Of a stretch of DNA of 64,000 bases, positions 11,501-21,579 are shown piece after piece (positions within the stretch are counted from its first letter, which is position 1; each line of letters starts with the position of its first letter). Below the pieces are notes generated by a model. It searched no databases, was not told where the DNA came from, and saw nothing but the letters and a program-made list of their open reading frames with translations. Origin of the DNA: Gordius sp. MW1 (Eukaryota; Nematomorpha; Gordioida; Gordea; Gordiidae); contig OZ038526.1 of NCBI GenBank assembly GCA_964036665.1, positions 31,124,001 through 31,188,000 of the forward strand, read 5' to 3'. The position numbers and the translations under genes are program-made.

Positions 11501-13684
11501 ATCTCATCGTTGCTGCCTTGATTTTTATTAAAATGTTCATATTTATTTCATATTAATTCTTTTAGATTCGATTAAAATACTATTAACCTATTTCAATTTA
11601 AAACAAAAATTGTTAAAACCACAAATCGCTAGACTAGCATATGTAAACTTAAAAAGTTGCCTATTATGCTCTGAAAGAAGTGAGAGCGTTACACAATTTT
11701 ATTCCAAACTTTTGCTATGTTAGGGGAAAATCTTATAAATTGTTTGTTATTTATTCTTTCAGTATTTCAATCATTTGTACACAAACCACTTACCAAAACC
11801 CATTAAACGGCACATAGACAGGGTTATGAATTGCGAGGATATAGCTATGAATCTTTTAATTGCTACCGCTACTGGTAATGGTCCTATCAAAGTATTTATG
11901 CCTGATTATTGAATTTTAAATTTTTTCTGCAAACCTAGGTTTATTATTGTATTTGCTCTACATTATATAGATGTAAAGGCGTGGGGAAGCCCAGGACATA
12001 AATAGATATGTAAAAAACGTTGTTATAATTTATTGTATTAGCATGGGCGTAGGCCGCCCCCCCCCCTAAATGGCAAAAAAAAATTCAATGCAAAAACCCT
12101 TAAAAATCAAAAAAAAATTACGTTTTGCCCCCCCCCCCCCCCATTTGAACTTTTAAACGTTTTACCCCCCCCCCCCCCCCTAATCCAAAACCTGGCTACG
12201 CCCATGTGTATTAGTATAAAAAAGAATTAGGAAGATAAAAATACGGATAAATATAGCCCCGATCTCTTCTACACAATAAAATTGAACCTTATGCTATGTT
12301 GCCGATGAATATTTTTATAATCTTAAACTAGGGTTTTTGCATTAGTATGTTAAAATTATGTAAAACCCGGACACATTTACATGGGCGTAGCTAGGATTTG
12401 GATTAGGGGGGGGGGGGGCGAAACGGTTAAAAGTTCAAGGGAGGGGCAAAACATAATTTTTTTTTAATTTTTAAGGGTTTTTTCATTAAAAAATTTTTTT
12501 TCGTCATTCAGGCCCCCCCCCCTCGACTATGCCCATGCACATTTAATTGATATTTTTGACATTTTAGGTTTTGCCAAGACAAAAATTTAAGTGTCCCAAA
12601 TGTGTTTCAGAACCAGCTTTGTCGTACGACACAGCTCAGCACTTAGAGATAAGGAGCCGATGCCTAGATAAATTTGCCCCATTTTTTACAAATTCTCCAG
12701 GTTTTTTACAATATTTTAAACATTTTTTTAAACTCAATCACTTTACTTATTAGTAAGAATTATCAATTTTATATGATTGATTTTGGGATTTAAAATGGTG
12801 AGACAGGAATTAATATCCATGTTTTTTAATCGAATTCGTAATAAATGTCTACTAAATCATTATATTAAATTTGGATCCCTAATTTTTCATTTCTTAATTT
12901 ATTGCTTAAAAATTTCACTTAAGGTTTAACAATCACTATTTTGATGTAAGGTAAGTAGGAATTTTGTGCTTAGAAATTATTACTCAAAAGTATTTTGAGT
13001 TACCTAAAAACACAAAAAAATATGATTTAGGGAGGGGCAAAATGATAATTTTTTAGGAATTTTAGTAATATTTATATTAAATTTGTAAGTATTTTTGGAT
13101 TTAAAGGGGGACAGCCGCCCCTCCCTACCATCTCCTGGCTACGCCCATACGTTAGAATTACAACTCATTTAGTCTAGAGGAAGGGACCTCTTATAATTAA
13201 ACATGGCGGACACCAATTTTTTGTTTTAATAAAAAAATGTGAAAACACTTTGAAGCTGATTTAACTGAATCATAAATAATTTTTAATGTTATATCTTCAA
13301 ATTTTTACAAAAGGGCAAAAGGAAAAGGATTAACGCGAAAATAACAACTTAAGATTTTTATACTCATCAAACTATTGTAAAAACTGTCAAGTTTATACAA
13401 TTTTAATTTAATTTTTAATCTTCCACTTTTTATTTTCATTAATTTTATTTTTATATTATACAAATTTCAATCTTTTAACAAAATTAATAATATTATTTTT
13501 TATAATTTCTACAGAATCTCATTTGCCTTTGCGACCAGTTGAATTTCGTATGGATCCTCTCCTTTACAAAAAATTTTTGAAACAAGAGCTTTCAAGCAAC
13601 CTAACTAATCCTAAGAGAAATGTTTTGAGTGACAAATTTGACAAAGTTTTTGATCGTGCTTTTAAAGATGTGAATTTTCTATGA
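2533..13684 (+). CDS. EXT2: Exostosin-2 (heparan sulfate co-polymerase), ten exons
   Basis: Exons: 2533-3131, 3337-3606, 3666-3849, 4385-4524, 7481-7745, 8703-8942, 10257-10547, 11763-11891, 12568-12700, 13515-13684. All junctions are gt-ag and keep frame, giving 806 residues (human EXT2 718). EXT2 pairs with EXT1 in the Golgi to add alternating GlcA and GlcNAc to heparan sulfate. An N-terminal signal anchor (about residues 33-52) precedes an exostosin domain (about 100-400; [14 protein letters not shown] and TGCVPVI are typical of EXT2) and a GT64 domain from about 470, with DDD at 594-596 (metal and nucleotide-sugar binding), NCEDIAMN at 686-693 and the KFKCPKC cysteine motif. A second hydrophobic stretch lies at residues 14-31, so M32 is an alternative start closer to the usual N-terminus. 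The C-terminus ends with a lysine-rich tail longer than in human. Intron 4 (about 3 kb) carries a retroelement fragment with a hAT inside. Confidence 0.93.
4051..4170. mobile_element. Truncated hAT MITE fragment in EXT2 intron 3
   Basis: The arrangement gatttagggagg, a G run, then a pyrimidine-rich cttcctcccc end resembles the interior of the CATGGGCGTAG MITE family. Neither terminal repeat is intact, so this is a low-confidence remnant. Confidence 0.4.
5374..6691. mobile_element. Non-autonomous hAT with GGCCCGG-rich ends
   Basis: Terminal inverted repeats CAGAGGTCAGA / TCTGACCTCTG are flanked by a perfect 8-bp duplication GAAGGGAG (5366-5373 and 6692-6699), diagnostic of a hAT insertion. 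Just inside each end are runs of GGGCCGGGCC type. The right terminal segment occurs twice in direct order (about 6330-6507 and 6520-6691), so the end was duplicated. No transposase is seen. Decayed relatives lie at 19617-20040 and 55975-56082. Confidence 0.88.
5875..6240. mobile_element. Nested hAT-like MITE with G/C runs
   Basis: Ends resemble atggcgtaaatgacgggggg on the left and ctggctacgcgcctg on the right. A direct repeat of about 110 bp inside contains gtgcaacgtaactgaccaag twice (near 5975 and 6087). The right end matches, in reverse, the element end at 19619 (aggcgcgtagccagg), and the left end matches 27120-27165. It is nested inside the hAT 5374-6691. No clean target duplication was found. 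Confidence 0.55.
7221..7390. mobile_element. hAT MITE, CATGGGCGTAG family, EXT2 intron 4
   Basis: Starts CATGGGCGTAGCTAG and ends GGCTACGCCCATG. It is flanked by the perfect 8-bp duplication CTGTTAAA (7213-7220 and 7391-7398). Interior has a G run near the left end and gatttagggaggggcaaaa, as in other copies. Confidence 0.9.
7981..8150. mobile_element. hAT MITE, CATGGGCGTAG family, decayed right end
   Basis: The left end CATGGGCGTGGCCAG and the interior (gatttagggaagggcagaatgat) match the family. The right end is degenerate (cttggctcgcctacg) and no target duplication is visible. In EXT2 intron 5. Confidence 0.75.
8450..8612. mobile_element. hAT MITE, CATGGGCGTAG family, EXT2 intron 5
   Basis: Starts CATGAACGTAGCCAGG and ends GGCTACGCCCATG. 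The flanks attatatg and tacatatg are an imperfect 8-bp duplication. It lies in opposite internal orientation to the copy at 7981-8150. Confidence 0.8.
9099..9247. mobile_element. Mariner-type MITE (GTTGTAAAAACGGCTGGG family)
   Basis: The left end ttttgtaaaaacgtctggg and the right end ctgtttttacaacac are inverted repeats, with GTTTGGTCGAC-like and tcgactaaac motifs inside. Better copies of this family (10849, 17166, 60080) are flanked by TA, as in Tc1/mariner/pogo elements. Confidence 0.7.
9251..9627. mobile_element. Inverted-repeat element, family unassigned
   Basis: Inverted ends AGGCTTGTCTTAATATCGG and CCGATATTAAGACACGCCCT bound 377 bp with no coding capacity. A perfect 18-base palindrome tttttgctgcgcagcaaaaa-like hairpin lies just inside the left end. 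No target duplication was found. Confidence 0.6.
10566..10766. mobile_element. hAT MITE with TAGAGTTGTTAAA ends
   Basis: About 35-bp inverted repeats start TAGAGTTGTTAAATTGC and end GCAATTTAACAACTCTA. They are flanked by a perfect 8-bp duplication CCCTTAAC (10558-10565 and 10767-10774). 201 bp, non-coding, in EXT2 intron 7, only 18 bp after the exon 7 donor site. Confidence 0.9.
10849..10977. mobile_element. Mariner-type MITE, TA-flanked
   Basis: Inverted ends GTGTTGTAAAAACGG and CCGTTTTTGCAACAC flanked by TA on both sides. 129 bp, containing GGTCGAC motifs. In EXT2 intron 7. Confidence 0.85.
11032..11215. mobile_element. Mariner-type MITE, second copy in EXT2 intron 7
   Basis: Left end gtgttgtagg is diverged; the right end agccgtttttaaacac matches the family. 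Internal gtttggtcgac and ggtcgattaaacaaaa motifs confirm membership. Right flank is TA. Confidence 0.75.
12042..12206. mobile_element. hAT MITE, CATGGGCGTAG family, EXT2 intron 8
   Basis: CATGGGCGTAGGCC to GGCTACGCCCATG, flanked by the perfect 8-bp duplication TGTATTAG (12034-12041 and 12207-12214). Contains three long C runs. Confidence 0.92.
12380..12537. mobile_element. hAT MITE, CATGGGCGTAG family, EXT2 intron 8
   Basis: CATGGGCGTAGCTAGG to CTATGCCCATG, flanked by the perfect 8-bp duplication CACATTTA (12372-12379 and 12538-12545). Inserted only 30 bp before the exon 9 acceptor, in opposite orientation to 12042-12206. Confidence 0.92.
13022..13150. mobile_element. 5'-truncated hAT MITE, EXT2 intron 9
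   Basis: The interior gatttagggaggggcaaaatg and the right end GGCTACGCCCAT match the CATGGGCGTAG family. The left terminal repeat is missing. Confidence 0.7.
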
Positions 13685-14265
13685 ATTATACAGAACGGGA
13701 AAACGGTTTCGCAAATACGCAAAAATTGACTTCCCCTAAGGTTAAAAACTTAAAGGCATTGTATTTAATATATTTTGAATCTCAATATAATGTATTTTAA
13801 GCTCTGCATTTGCTGAAATTGTGATTCTGAATGTCCTCTATAAATTGGCAGACTTAACTTAATTTCATTTTCAGGGCTTTAAAATATCTTGTGGTGATAT
13901 GAAAATTTATTTAATCGAAAATTCGTTTTTCTATTTTGTTGTGATATTATGTACAATTATATATTTGCCACGTTTGTAACCTGCCATTGAAAATTATAAG
14001 CTAATGATAATTTGCTCACATTAAATATATATTTTAATATTGTTATATTTTTAATACGCTATTTATCATTTTTTATAACTGTTTTAGAATAAATAAATAA
14101 ATAAATTTAAACTGTGATAGTTTAGCATACACTCTTATTTAATTACATAGTTTTACTAACCAATCTCCTGCGACCTGTACTTTAAATTTATTTTGTATTT
14201 TGCAAGGTTGTAGCTTATATTAAATTAGTAAAAATCATAGACTATACTTTATACTGGCGAGCAGC
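13685..14265 (+). other. EXT2 3' flank
   Basis: AT-rich sequence after the EXT2 stop. Overlapping AATAAA hexamers at about 14088-14105 are candidate polyadenylation signals, roughly 400 bases past the stop. Nothing else recognised. Confidence 0.5.
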
Positions 14266-14416
14266 CATGAGCCTAGCCAGGCCCCCCCTCTAAATCCAAA
14301 AGTTTGTTGAAATTTATTAAAATTATTTATAAAATATTAAAAAAATTTATCATTTTGCTCCTCCCAAAATCGTTATTGCCCCCCCCCCTCTAATTTCATT
14401 GCTGGCTACGCCCGTG
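14266..14416. mobile_element. hAT MITE, CATGGGCGTAG family
   Basis: CATGAGCCTAGCCAGG to GGCTACGCCCGTG with C-rich tracts. The flanks cgagcagc and caaacagc agree at six of eight positions, an aged target duplication. Confidence 0.82.
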
Positions 14417-14650
14417 CAAACAGCTGATTTTTTCATCAAAATTTATTGAGTAACTTAGGCGGCGCCAATTTTAGTTGAACTTTTATTTCAAAGTGCGCAC
14501 TTGAGCAGTGAAAGTTATGGAAGAAATAACGAGAACACGAACGAAAGTACTATTTTCCATAATGAAGTTTAACATTTATTGAGCAAAATGCATGACTTTA
14601 ATTTGTGAATGAATACATGGCTTAATCATGGCGGCTTACACTCGAGGCTG

Positions 14651-17045
14651 CACCGGTGTAGCGTACAGAAATGTCGAAGGTTGTAAAATAGCGAACGTCA
14701 AATACGAATTGCTATTGGTTAAAAACACGAAATAATGAGTTTTGACGTCTGTCACGTCTTTTTTTACTAGCAGGGGATTGGGTGGGGATTGGGAAAATGC
14801 ATTGTTACTTTTGACGATCCCATTGTTATACCATAGCGTTTTTAAATTTGAACGTCAATTATCCCATATTTGAATTAGAGATATATAACTAATACATTTA
14901 AATTGATATAATTATATTCATCTTAATAACATTTTGTAAGGTAGATGCAAATTGTGTTGTATTAAATATTAAGTTAAATAGAATTAGATTATTTTTTACC
15001 CTCTCTCTCACCAGGGGGGAGGGGGGATTTGCCCCCCCCCCTCCTTATTTTTTACCCTCTTTCTCACCAGGGGGGAGGGGGGTAATTTGCCCCCCCCCAC
15101 CTTATTTTTTACCCTCTTTCTCACCAGAGGGGGGGGGGGGTGATTTGCCCCCCCCCCCATCTTATTTTCTACCCTCTTTCTCACCAGGGGGGAGATGGGG
15201 GGGGGGATGTTTTGCCCCCCCCCCTTATTTTTTACTCTCTTTCTCATCAGGGGGGAGGGGGGTGATTTGCCCCCCCCCCTTCTCACCTTCTTTTTTACCC
15301 TCTTTCTCACCAGAGGGGAGGGGGGGGGGGTGATTTGCCCCCCCCACCTTATTTTCTACCCTCTTTCTCACCAGGGGGGAGATGGGGGGGGGGGGGTGTT
15401 TTGCCCCCCCCCCTTATTTTTTACTCTCTTTCTCATCAGGGGGGAGGGGGGGGGGGTGATTTGTCCCCCCACCTTATTTTTTACCCTCTTTCTCACTAGG
15501 GGGGAGGGGGTGATTTGCCCCCCCACCTTATTTTCTATCCTGTTCTCACCAGGGGGGAGATGGGGGGGGGGGGGTGTTTTGCCCCCCCCCCCCCATATTT
15601 TTTACTCTCTTTCTCATCAGGGGGAAGGGGGGTGATTTGCCCCCCCCCTTATTTTTTACTCTCTTTCTCATCAGGGGGGAGGGGGGTGATTTGCCCCCCC
15701 CCCACCTTATTTTATTTTTTACCCTCTTTCTCACCAGGGGGGAGAGGGGGGAGGGGGGGGGGGGGTGTTTTGCCCCCTCCCCTATTTTTTTATCCTTTTT
15801 CTCACCAGAGGGGAGATGGGGGGGGGCCCCTTACTTTTTACCCTCTTTCTCACCAGGGAGGAGGGGGGTGATTTGCCCCCCCCCCTTATTTTTTACCCTC
15901 TTCCTCACCAGAGGGGAGATGGGGGGGGGGGGTATACACCCCCCCCCCCCCCCTTATTTTTTTATCCCTTTTCTCACCAGAGGGGAGGGGGGTGATTTGC
16001 CCCCCCCCTTATTTTTTACCCTTTTTTACCAGAAGGGGGCACCAGTGAAAAAGAGGGATAAAAATATTTTTATCCCTTTTCTCATCAGAGGGGAGGGGGG
16101 TGATTTGCCCCCCCCCCTTATTTTTTACCCTTTTTTACCAGAAAGGGGTACCAGTGAAAAAGAGGGATAAAAAAATAAGGGGTGCAAAACACCCCCCCCC
16201 CCTCTGGTAATAAATAGGATAAAAAATAGGGGGGGGGGCAAAAGACCCCCCTCCCCTCTGGTAAGAAAGAGGGTGAAAAATAAGGGGGGGGGGGCAAAAC
16301 ACCCCCCCCCCCCCCCATTTCCCCTGTGGTGAGAAAGAAAATGAAAAATAAGGGGGGGCCCCCCATCTCCCCTCTGGTGAGAAAGAGGATAAAAAATAAG
16401 GGGGGGGGAGCAAGACCCCCTCTCCCCTCTGGTGAGAAAGAGGGTAAAAAATAAGGGGGGGGCAAAACGCCCCCCCCCCTCTCTGGTAAGAAATAGGATA
16501 AAAAATAGGGGGGGGGCAAAAGACCCCCCTCCCCTCTGGTAAGAAAGAGGGTCAACCCCATCTCCCCTGTGGTGAGAAAGAGGATAAAAAATAAGAAGGG
16601 GTCCCCCATCTCCCCTCTGGTGAGAAAGAGGATAAAAAATAAGGGGGGGGGGACAAAACTCCCCCTCCCCTCTGGTGAGAAAGAGGGTAAAAAATAAGGG
16701 GGGGGGGGCCCCCTTCCCACATCTCTCCTGTGGTGAGAAAGAGGATAAAAAATAGGGACATCTCCCCTGTGGTGAGAAAGAGGATAAAAAAATAGGGGGG
16801 GGGGGGGGCACTGGTGAGAAAGAGGGTAAAAAATAAGGGGGGGGGGCAAAGTTCTTAATTTATTTATGATATATAATATGATTAAAATTGTAATTTTAAA
16901 TAACATAATATTATTGATGATTGACGTTTTTATCCGCCAATAAGAACTATTTAAACAATTTTAATGAAAATAATATATGACGCTTGATTGACATTTGACT
17001 TCGCTATTTTACAACGTTCGCTGACTCCAATATTACACCGGTGAC
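14651..17045. mobile_element. Foldback-like element with internal minisatellite
   Basis: The outer arms are inverted relative to each other: left caccggtgtagc...ggttgtaaaatagcgaacgtc (about 14655-14760) and right ...gctattttacaacgttcgc...ttacaccggtg (about 16930-17042). Both arms end in the palindrome CACCGGTG. Between them is a two-orientation GC-run minisatellite, so the whole 2.4 kb is roughly palindromic. No transposase is visible. It resembles foldback-type elements (long inverted repeats made of tandem units), but the superfamily is not established. Confidence 0.65.
15000..16850. repeat. Inverted G/C-run minisatellite, about 30 units
   Basis: The unit is about 55-60 bp: ttttttaccctctttctcac, then cagg and a G run, tgatttgcc and a C run, then ttatt. 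About 18 units read on + from 15000 to about 16145, and about 12 read as the reverse complement from about 16150 to 16850. Short orientation flips occur near 16050-16080 (a palindrome around atatttttatccc). G and C runs often reach 7-14 bases. Long open frames here (for example 15574-16170 + and 16118-16906 -) are repeat artefacts. Confidence 0.9.
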
Positions 17046-17165
17046 CCGAAACCCGACCCGAACCCTCGGGTCGGGTCAGGTATAAAGTGTGTGGTGTGGA
17101 CCTGTTATAGTATTTTATTAATTCAAAATTTTAGAATTTAGGACATTTTAGAATGGTGGAGAGTA

Positions 17166-17345
17166 GTGTTGTAAAAACGGCTGGGTTTTGTTGGGTCGAC
17201 CCATGGTTTTAGTCGACTAAACATAAACTGGCCAAAGGTTTGACCTAAAAATCTTTGGCCTATTAATGCGAAAAGAAATCAGGCCAAATATTTAATCGAT
17301 CCAAACGATGGTCGACCAAACAAAACCCACCCGTTTTTACAACAC
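17166..17345. mobile_element. Mariner-type MITE, TA-flanked
   Basis: Inverted ends GTGTTGTAAAAACGGCTGGG and cccgtttttacaacac, flanked by TA on both sides. 180 bp with GGTCGAC and gtcgactaaac motifs. Confidence 0.87.
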
Positions 17346-17372
17346 TAGCGGAGAATCTATTTTGGTAAATAA

Positions 17373-17532
17373 TAGGGTTTTTATTAATGTGGTCTCGTTG
17401 GATTGATAAAAAAGGTGGGAGGAAAGCGGCTCTTACTTATATTTTAGTCCGCTTGTGACCATTATCAAGGAAAAAGATGAAGGGTATTTCCAATATTTAT
17501 CAATCCAACGAAACCATTAATAAAACCCCCTA
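17373..17532. mobile_element. Short inverted-repeat MITE
   Basis: TAGGGTTTTTATTAATG at the left is mirrored by CATTAATAAAACCCCCTA at the right. The inverted repeat continues as cgttggattgata / tatcaatccaacg, giving ends of about 35 bp. Non-coding; target site uncertain. Confidence 0.75.
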
Positions 17533-17929
17533 GTTTACATAATGGATGAATTATTTTTAAGTTTATTATATTTTTATAGCTGTAAATATCTCGCTTTTGG
17601 CGCAACTAGCTTATAAAATCTGGCCATCCCTGCTCCTCGAGTAGCTAGAGGTTTTGACTACAGAGTCAATCTAGGAAAGACAAGGGCCTATTTGCGACCA
17701 ACAATACTTATACATAATTAAAAAAAATCGTTGCTCAAATTCTGTATCCATTAGTATCTTAAAACTGACATTTGTAGAAAATTTTCACACCGTAATTTTT
17801 TTAATTTTCGGGTTGGGTTGAAAAATTTTTAAAGTTTTCTGATCGGGTTCCGGTTAAAAAAGGGACAATGCATGCCTCTAGCCTATATCCTCTTACTTAT
17901 TTTCAGCTATTCGCTCTTCTATTGAATTA

Positions 17930-18257
17930 CAGTCAAACCCGTTTAATTGCAAAGCCTTGGACCTGAAAAAATCGCGATTAACCGATATTTCGCGATTAAA
18001 CGATGGAAATAATAGGATATGTACATTATATTAAATATTCATTTCTTACGCTTCGTAATAAAACGATATTTTATATAATTATCTAGTTGATTTAAGGACT
18101 CGAAAATGTTTGTGAATATCCGATATTGTACTATTAAGCGATTTGTCAAAAAACGATGTTTTTGTTAATGGTATCGTTTAAAAAAAAAAAATGGCGGTTA
18201 ACTTCGCGATTAAAAGATTTTCGCGATATTCGATTTGCGATTAAGAAGTTTCGACTA
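17930..18257. mobile_element. Pogo/Tigger-like MITE, TA-flanked
   Basis: Ends CAGTCAAACCCGTTTAATTGC and GCGATTAAGAAGTTTCGACTA (imperfect inverted repeat) sit between TA dinucleotides (17928-17929, 18258-18259). Internal tcgcgattaa motifs repeat. The CAGTC..AA(C) end and TA target suggest the pogo branch of Tc1/mariner. Confidence 0.75.
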
Positions 18258-18544
18258 TACTAAAGAATGTACTATTATTTTCTTTTTACACACCATAAAA
18301 TAAAGCCTTTCTTTAGGTCAAATCTTTATTGCACAAACCATATACATAACGCTTAACAATTAACAAAGCAAGCATTCGCAAAAAATGTGTAAAAAACCAT
18401 AAGCAATTTCCATACAATTTGTCCGTACCACAATCTTTATTAATTGTATTGAGAAGAATCACTCTCCTATTTTAACTTTTGGTATGAGTGCTTGTACCGT
18501 CTAAAACATGGTAATAATAATAAATACAATCAAAATTTTATTTA

Positions 18545-18682
18545 TGAGGGCGTAGCCGGGCCCCCCCCTTCTCTAAATCCAGAAATTTGATGAAATTTAT
18601 TAAAATTATGGATAAAATTTGGCCCCCCCTTCCCCAAAGCATCATTGCCACCCTCTAGGTTCAATCCTGACTACGCCCGTGG
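18545..18682. mobile_element. hAT MITE, CATGGGCGTAG family, decayed
   Basis: Left end tgagggcgtagcc and right end gactacgcccgtgg match the family with several changes. No target duplication is clear. Confidence 0.75.
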
Positions 18683-19616
18683 ACACGGCACATTTACTTT
18701 CAAGATTTATATTTAATATCATTAATTTTTTGTTTAAAACTCGTTTTCCTTGTTCATTTAGTTTTTATATCATTTTTCAAAATAAATTATGTATATTTTT
18801 GAGCGTAGGTATAATTTGAATTATATGAGTTTGGCAAAGATAGAAGATTGGCAGGGGGAAATATTTTTTGAAATTAAAAGAACGTTTTGTTTAGCGCGGG
18901 GCAAGTGCCCCTTTGGCCCCCCTGGCTAGGTCTGTTAATAATTGTTGAAAATTAATTATTTAAAAGTAAGTATTAAGAAAAGTTGGGGATGGAGTTTTCC
19001 TAAGACATAATGACAATATAGTTTAAAGGCTAAAATCATATAATTTCAACAATTTAATTTATATATTTTTTTATGATTACTCTTAAATTTTCGTTTTTGC
19101 CAATAACCTCCAACAAATTCCAATCAATATGTGTAGGATCTGTATAAGGGACAGAATTTGTTTCTCCAACTCCATCATGTAGATGATGGTGTTGCGTAGA
19201 ATGTGAATTTGACACATCATGGTTATTGTGTGTAGTTTGGTAAAATTCATGTAATGAAGGAGTTTCTTCGTGGTGAGTTGGAAAAGTTAAAATATCCGTT
19301 AAATTATAAAAAAATAACAAGGGATAAAATAGCCCCAGAATGTGAATTGACTGAGCCTTTAGGTATATTAACATTTAATGTTAAAAACTTGTATGATTTT
19401 TGAAAAAAATTATCACATGTTTGATTGTTGCCGTATATGCATCTTATTGTATGAATTTATTGTTGGATAATATCTGTTTATAAATATTTTTGTTGGGACA
19501 CGTGTCTAGTAAATGTATCTTTTTCATTTTCGGAAGAAAAGGGAGGTTTTTTTATTTGAAAAATACTATTAATAAAGTGAGGCAATTATTAAATGTTAGT
19601 AATTTAGGGTTATGTC
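18683..19616. other. Intergenic DNA with one doubtful open frame
   Basis: AT-rich DNA. A GC-run patch at 18850-18930 (gcgcggggcaagtgcccc...ccccctggctagg) looks like the end of an old hAT-like element. The open frame at 19054-19374 is listed separately. Confidence 0.5.
19054..19374 (-). CDS. Doubtful open frame, hydrophobic start and His-rich middle
   Basis: A 106-codon minus-strand frame that I do not recognise. It begins with a hydrophobic stretch (residues about 9-30, could pass as a signal or anchor), then a His/Thr/Asn-rich middle including QHHHLHD, and a charged end. It could be one exon of an unseen gene or chance; the sequence is less repetitive than its neighbours and lies outside recognised transposons. 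No supporting neighbour exon was found. Confidence 0.22.
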   Translation of the reverse strand: MLIYLKAQSIHILGLFYPLLFFYNLTDILTFPTHHEETPSLHEFYQTTHNNHDVSNSHSTQHHHLHDGVGETNSVPYTDPTHIDWNLLEVIGKNENLRVIIKKYIN

Positions 19617-20040
19617 CAGGCGCGTAGCCAGGATTTTCACCAGGGGGAGGGGAAATCTGGCAGAATTTCCCCCATTTTATTTGTAATTAAAAGTAAAAAT
19701 TAAACAACCAAAAAATCGGGCTCCCTGTTGGGCCCACTCGGCTAAGGAGTCGGGCAGGCTACTGTTCTAAATTGAGATTTTTAGGTATGCCTGGGCGGGC
19801 ACCTTTAAGAGATTTTTTATTTAGTTTACTATTTATTTGTCACCTTTCTATTTATAAAAATTCTAAAAATAAATCAAAAGTTTTTAAAAATAAGACAAAA
19901 TTAATTCTTGAAATTTAAAATCGTCATTTTGAGCCCGGCTGTTCGGACGGCATTAGTAAATTGGGCAATTAAAGGGTTTTGGCTGGCCTTGGCAGGCAAT
20001 TTAGTTATTAAACCGTGATGAGTTCAAGCAGAAAATTATA
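19617..20040. mobile_element. Decayed hAT-like sequences with GGCGGGC tracts
   Basis: aggcgcgtagccaggattttc at 19619 is a terminal end like that at 6205-6235 (reverse). It is followed by diverged GGGCGGGCAC and gcccggctg tracts and a tail agttcaagcagaaaattat. That layout matches the right half of the hAT 5374-6691. Probably two old elements side by side. Confidence 0.5.
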
Positions 20041-20070
20041 GACAAATATGATAAATTATAAAAGTATTAA

Positions 20071-20398
20071 TCTTATATATAAAAATGAAACTATGTATGT
20101 ATGTATATATATATATATGCCGCCACCAATTTTGGAGAACTACCGGACCGATTTGGCTCAAAATTTCACAGTTTATTCCCCAAACTCCGGAGCATGTTTT
20201 AAGATTTATTCGAGCCAAATCGGTCCAGTAGTTTTCGAGAACGGTTTAGTGCCTGATTCTCAACTTTTGCAAAAACTACCAGATCGATTTGGCTCAAAAT
20301 TTCACAGTTTATTCCTGACACTCCGGAGCATGTTTTAAGATTTGTTCGAGCCAAATCGGTCCATTAGTTTTCGAGAACGGCTAACGGTGGCAACATAA
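20071..20398 (+). mobile_element. Helitron-like short element (HINE), 5' end
   Basis: Begins TCTTATATATAAAAATG, identical to the 5' end of the complete copy at 61320-61645 (-). It contains a duplicated segment around ctaccggaccgatttggctc (20130-20235 and 20275-20385). No hairpin plus CTAG 3' end is seen, so the copy is 3'-truncated or rearranged. Confidence 0.65.
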
Positions 20399-21579
20399 AA
20401 TTTATCAATTAAACCTGAAATAAATAAAATTTCTTTCATTCGGATAATTTTAATTCTTTTTTCCATGGCTTAAAAGGTAATTAATTGTATATATATTTTT
20501 TAAAAAGATTTCTAACGTCAGTTTTTTATATGTTTAAACTTCATTTTCAATTTTCAGTTAAAGTTATATACTATGATACATCGATTTTAGCTTTCCCTGG
20601 TACACTATCGCGTCTAAACCTAACAAGGGGCTTCGAGAATGTAAAAGCTACAAGTTTAAAAGTTTCTAGAATAAATATATTCTCTACACTTATTTGATTA
20701 GCGTTAAAATTAATAAGTTTTACAATACCCAATTAATATAATTGAAAATATTTCTAATTATCAAATATGAAAAAAACATATAAAGTTCTTTAATCAAGGT
20801 AAATCTTTTTAAATCCCGATAACAGTCAAATTAATAGATTTCTAATATATTTTGTAGTTTCAACGATGAATTCTTAATATTATTACATGTTTAATCTATA
20901 TATTTAAAAATCTAAGTCCCTTTTTTTGAACGCTAATAACTTTTAGAGTTCTCAACCGATTGCCACCAAATTTGGCCAGATTATTGCTTTAGCATTGTAG
21001 ATGGTTTATAGATACTTTTTATCAACCTGCGACAGCGGGAACCATGTTTTTTAATTTGGTTGGCGCCTTCTAGCGGACGTCAGCTACAACGCTTATCTCG
21101 ATTATAATTTTGTTAGAGTTGTGCTCATAGTTTTAAATGTTTTTCTACTAATCTTTTGTCACATATCTCACTATTTTTATTCACCTTTGGGTTATTTTTT
21201 ACATTATATATATATCTGTTACAACTAAATAATTAAAAACCGTAAAACATCAAAAATTTTATAATACAAAAAAGACGCGTGCTCTGCTAAAGGTTTACGT
21301 ATCTAAACGTTTGACGTGAAAATATTAATTGCTATGCAATTTATGGGCTCGTTTTTTGTTGTCCGTCCATCCGTCCGTCCGTCCGTCCGTCCGTTACCCT
21401 CCTATCTATTTGCATTGGGTATATTAGGTTATCGATTTTTTAAATTAATGCATGAGAAACAGGTGCCCCACCCCTCATCTCTATCTCCCTCGCTGTGTTA
21501 TTTTTTATATTAATGCATAAGAGGTGCCCCACCCCTCATCTCTATCTCCCTCGGTGTGTTATATATAAGATTTGTTAAA

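Noticed and set aside
15008-16906. Several long open frames of 60-260 codons rich in PPP, GGG and FLPSFSP repeats on both strands
   Set aside because: They are translations of the G/C-run minisatellite; they overlap in all frames and reflect unit length, not coding.
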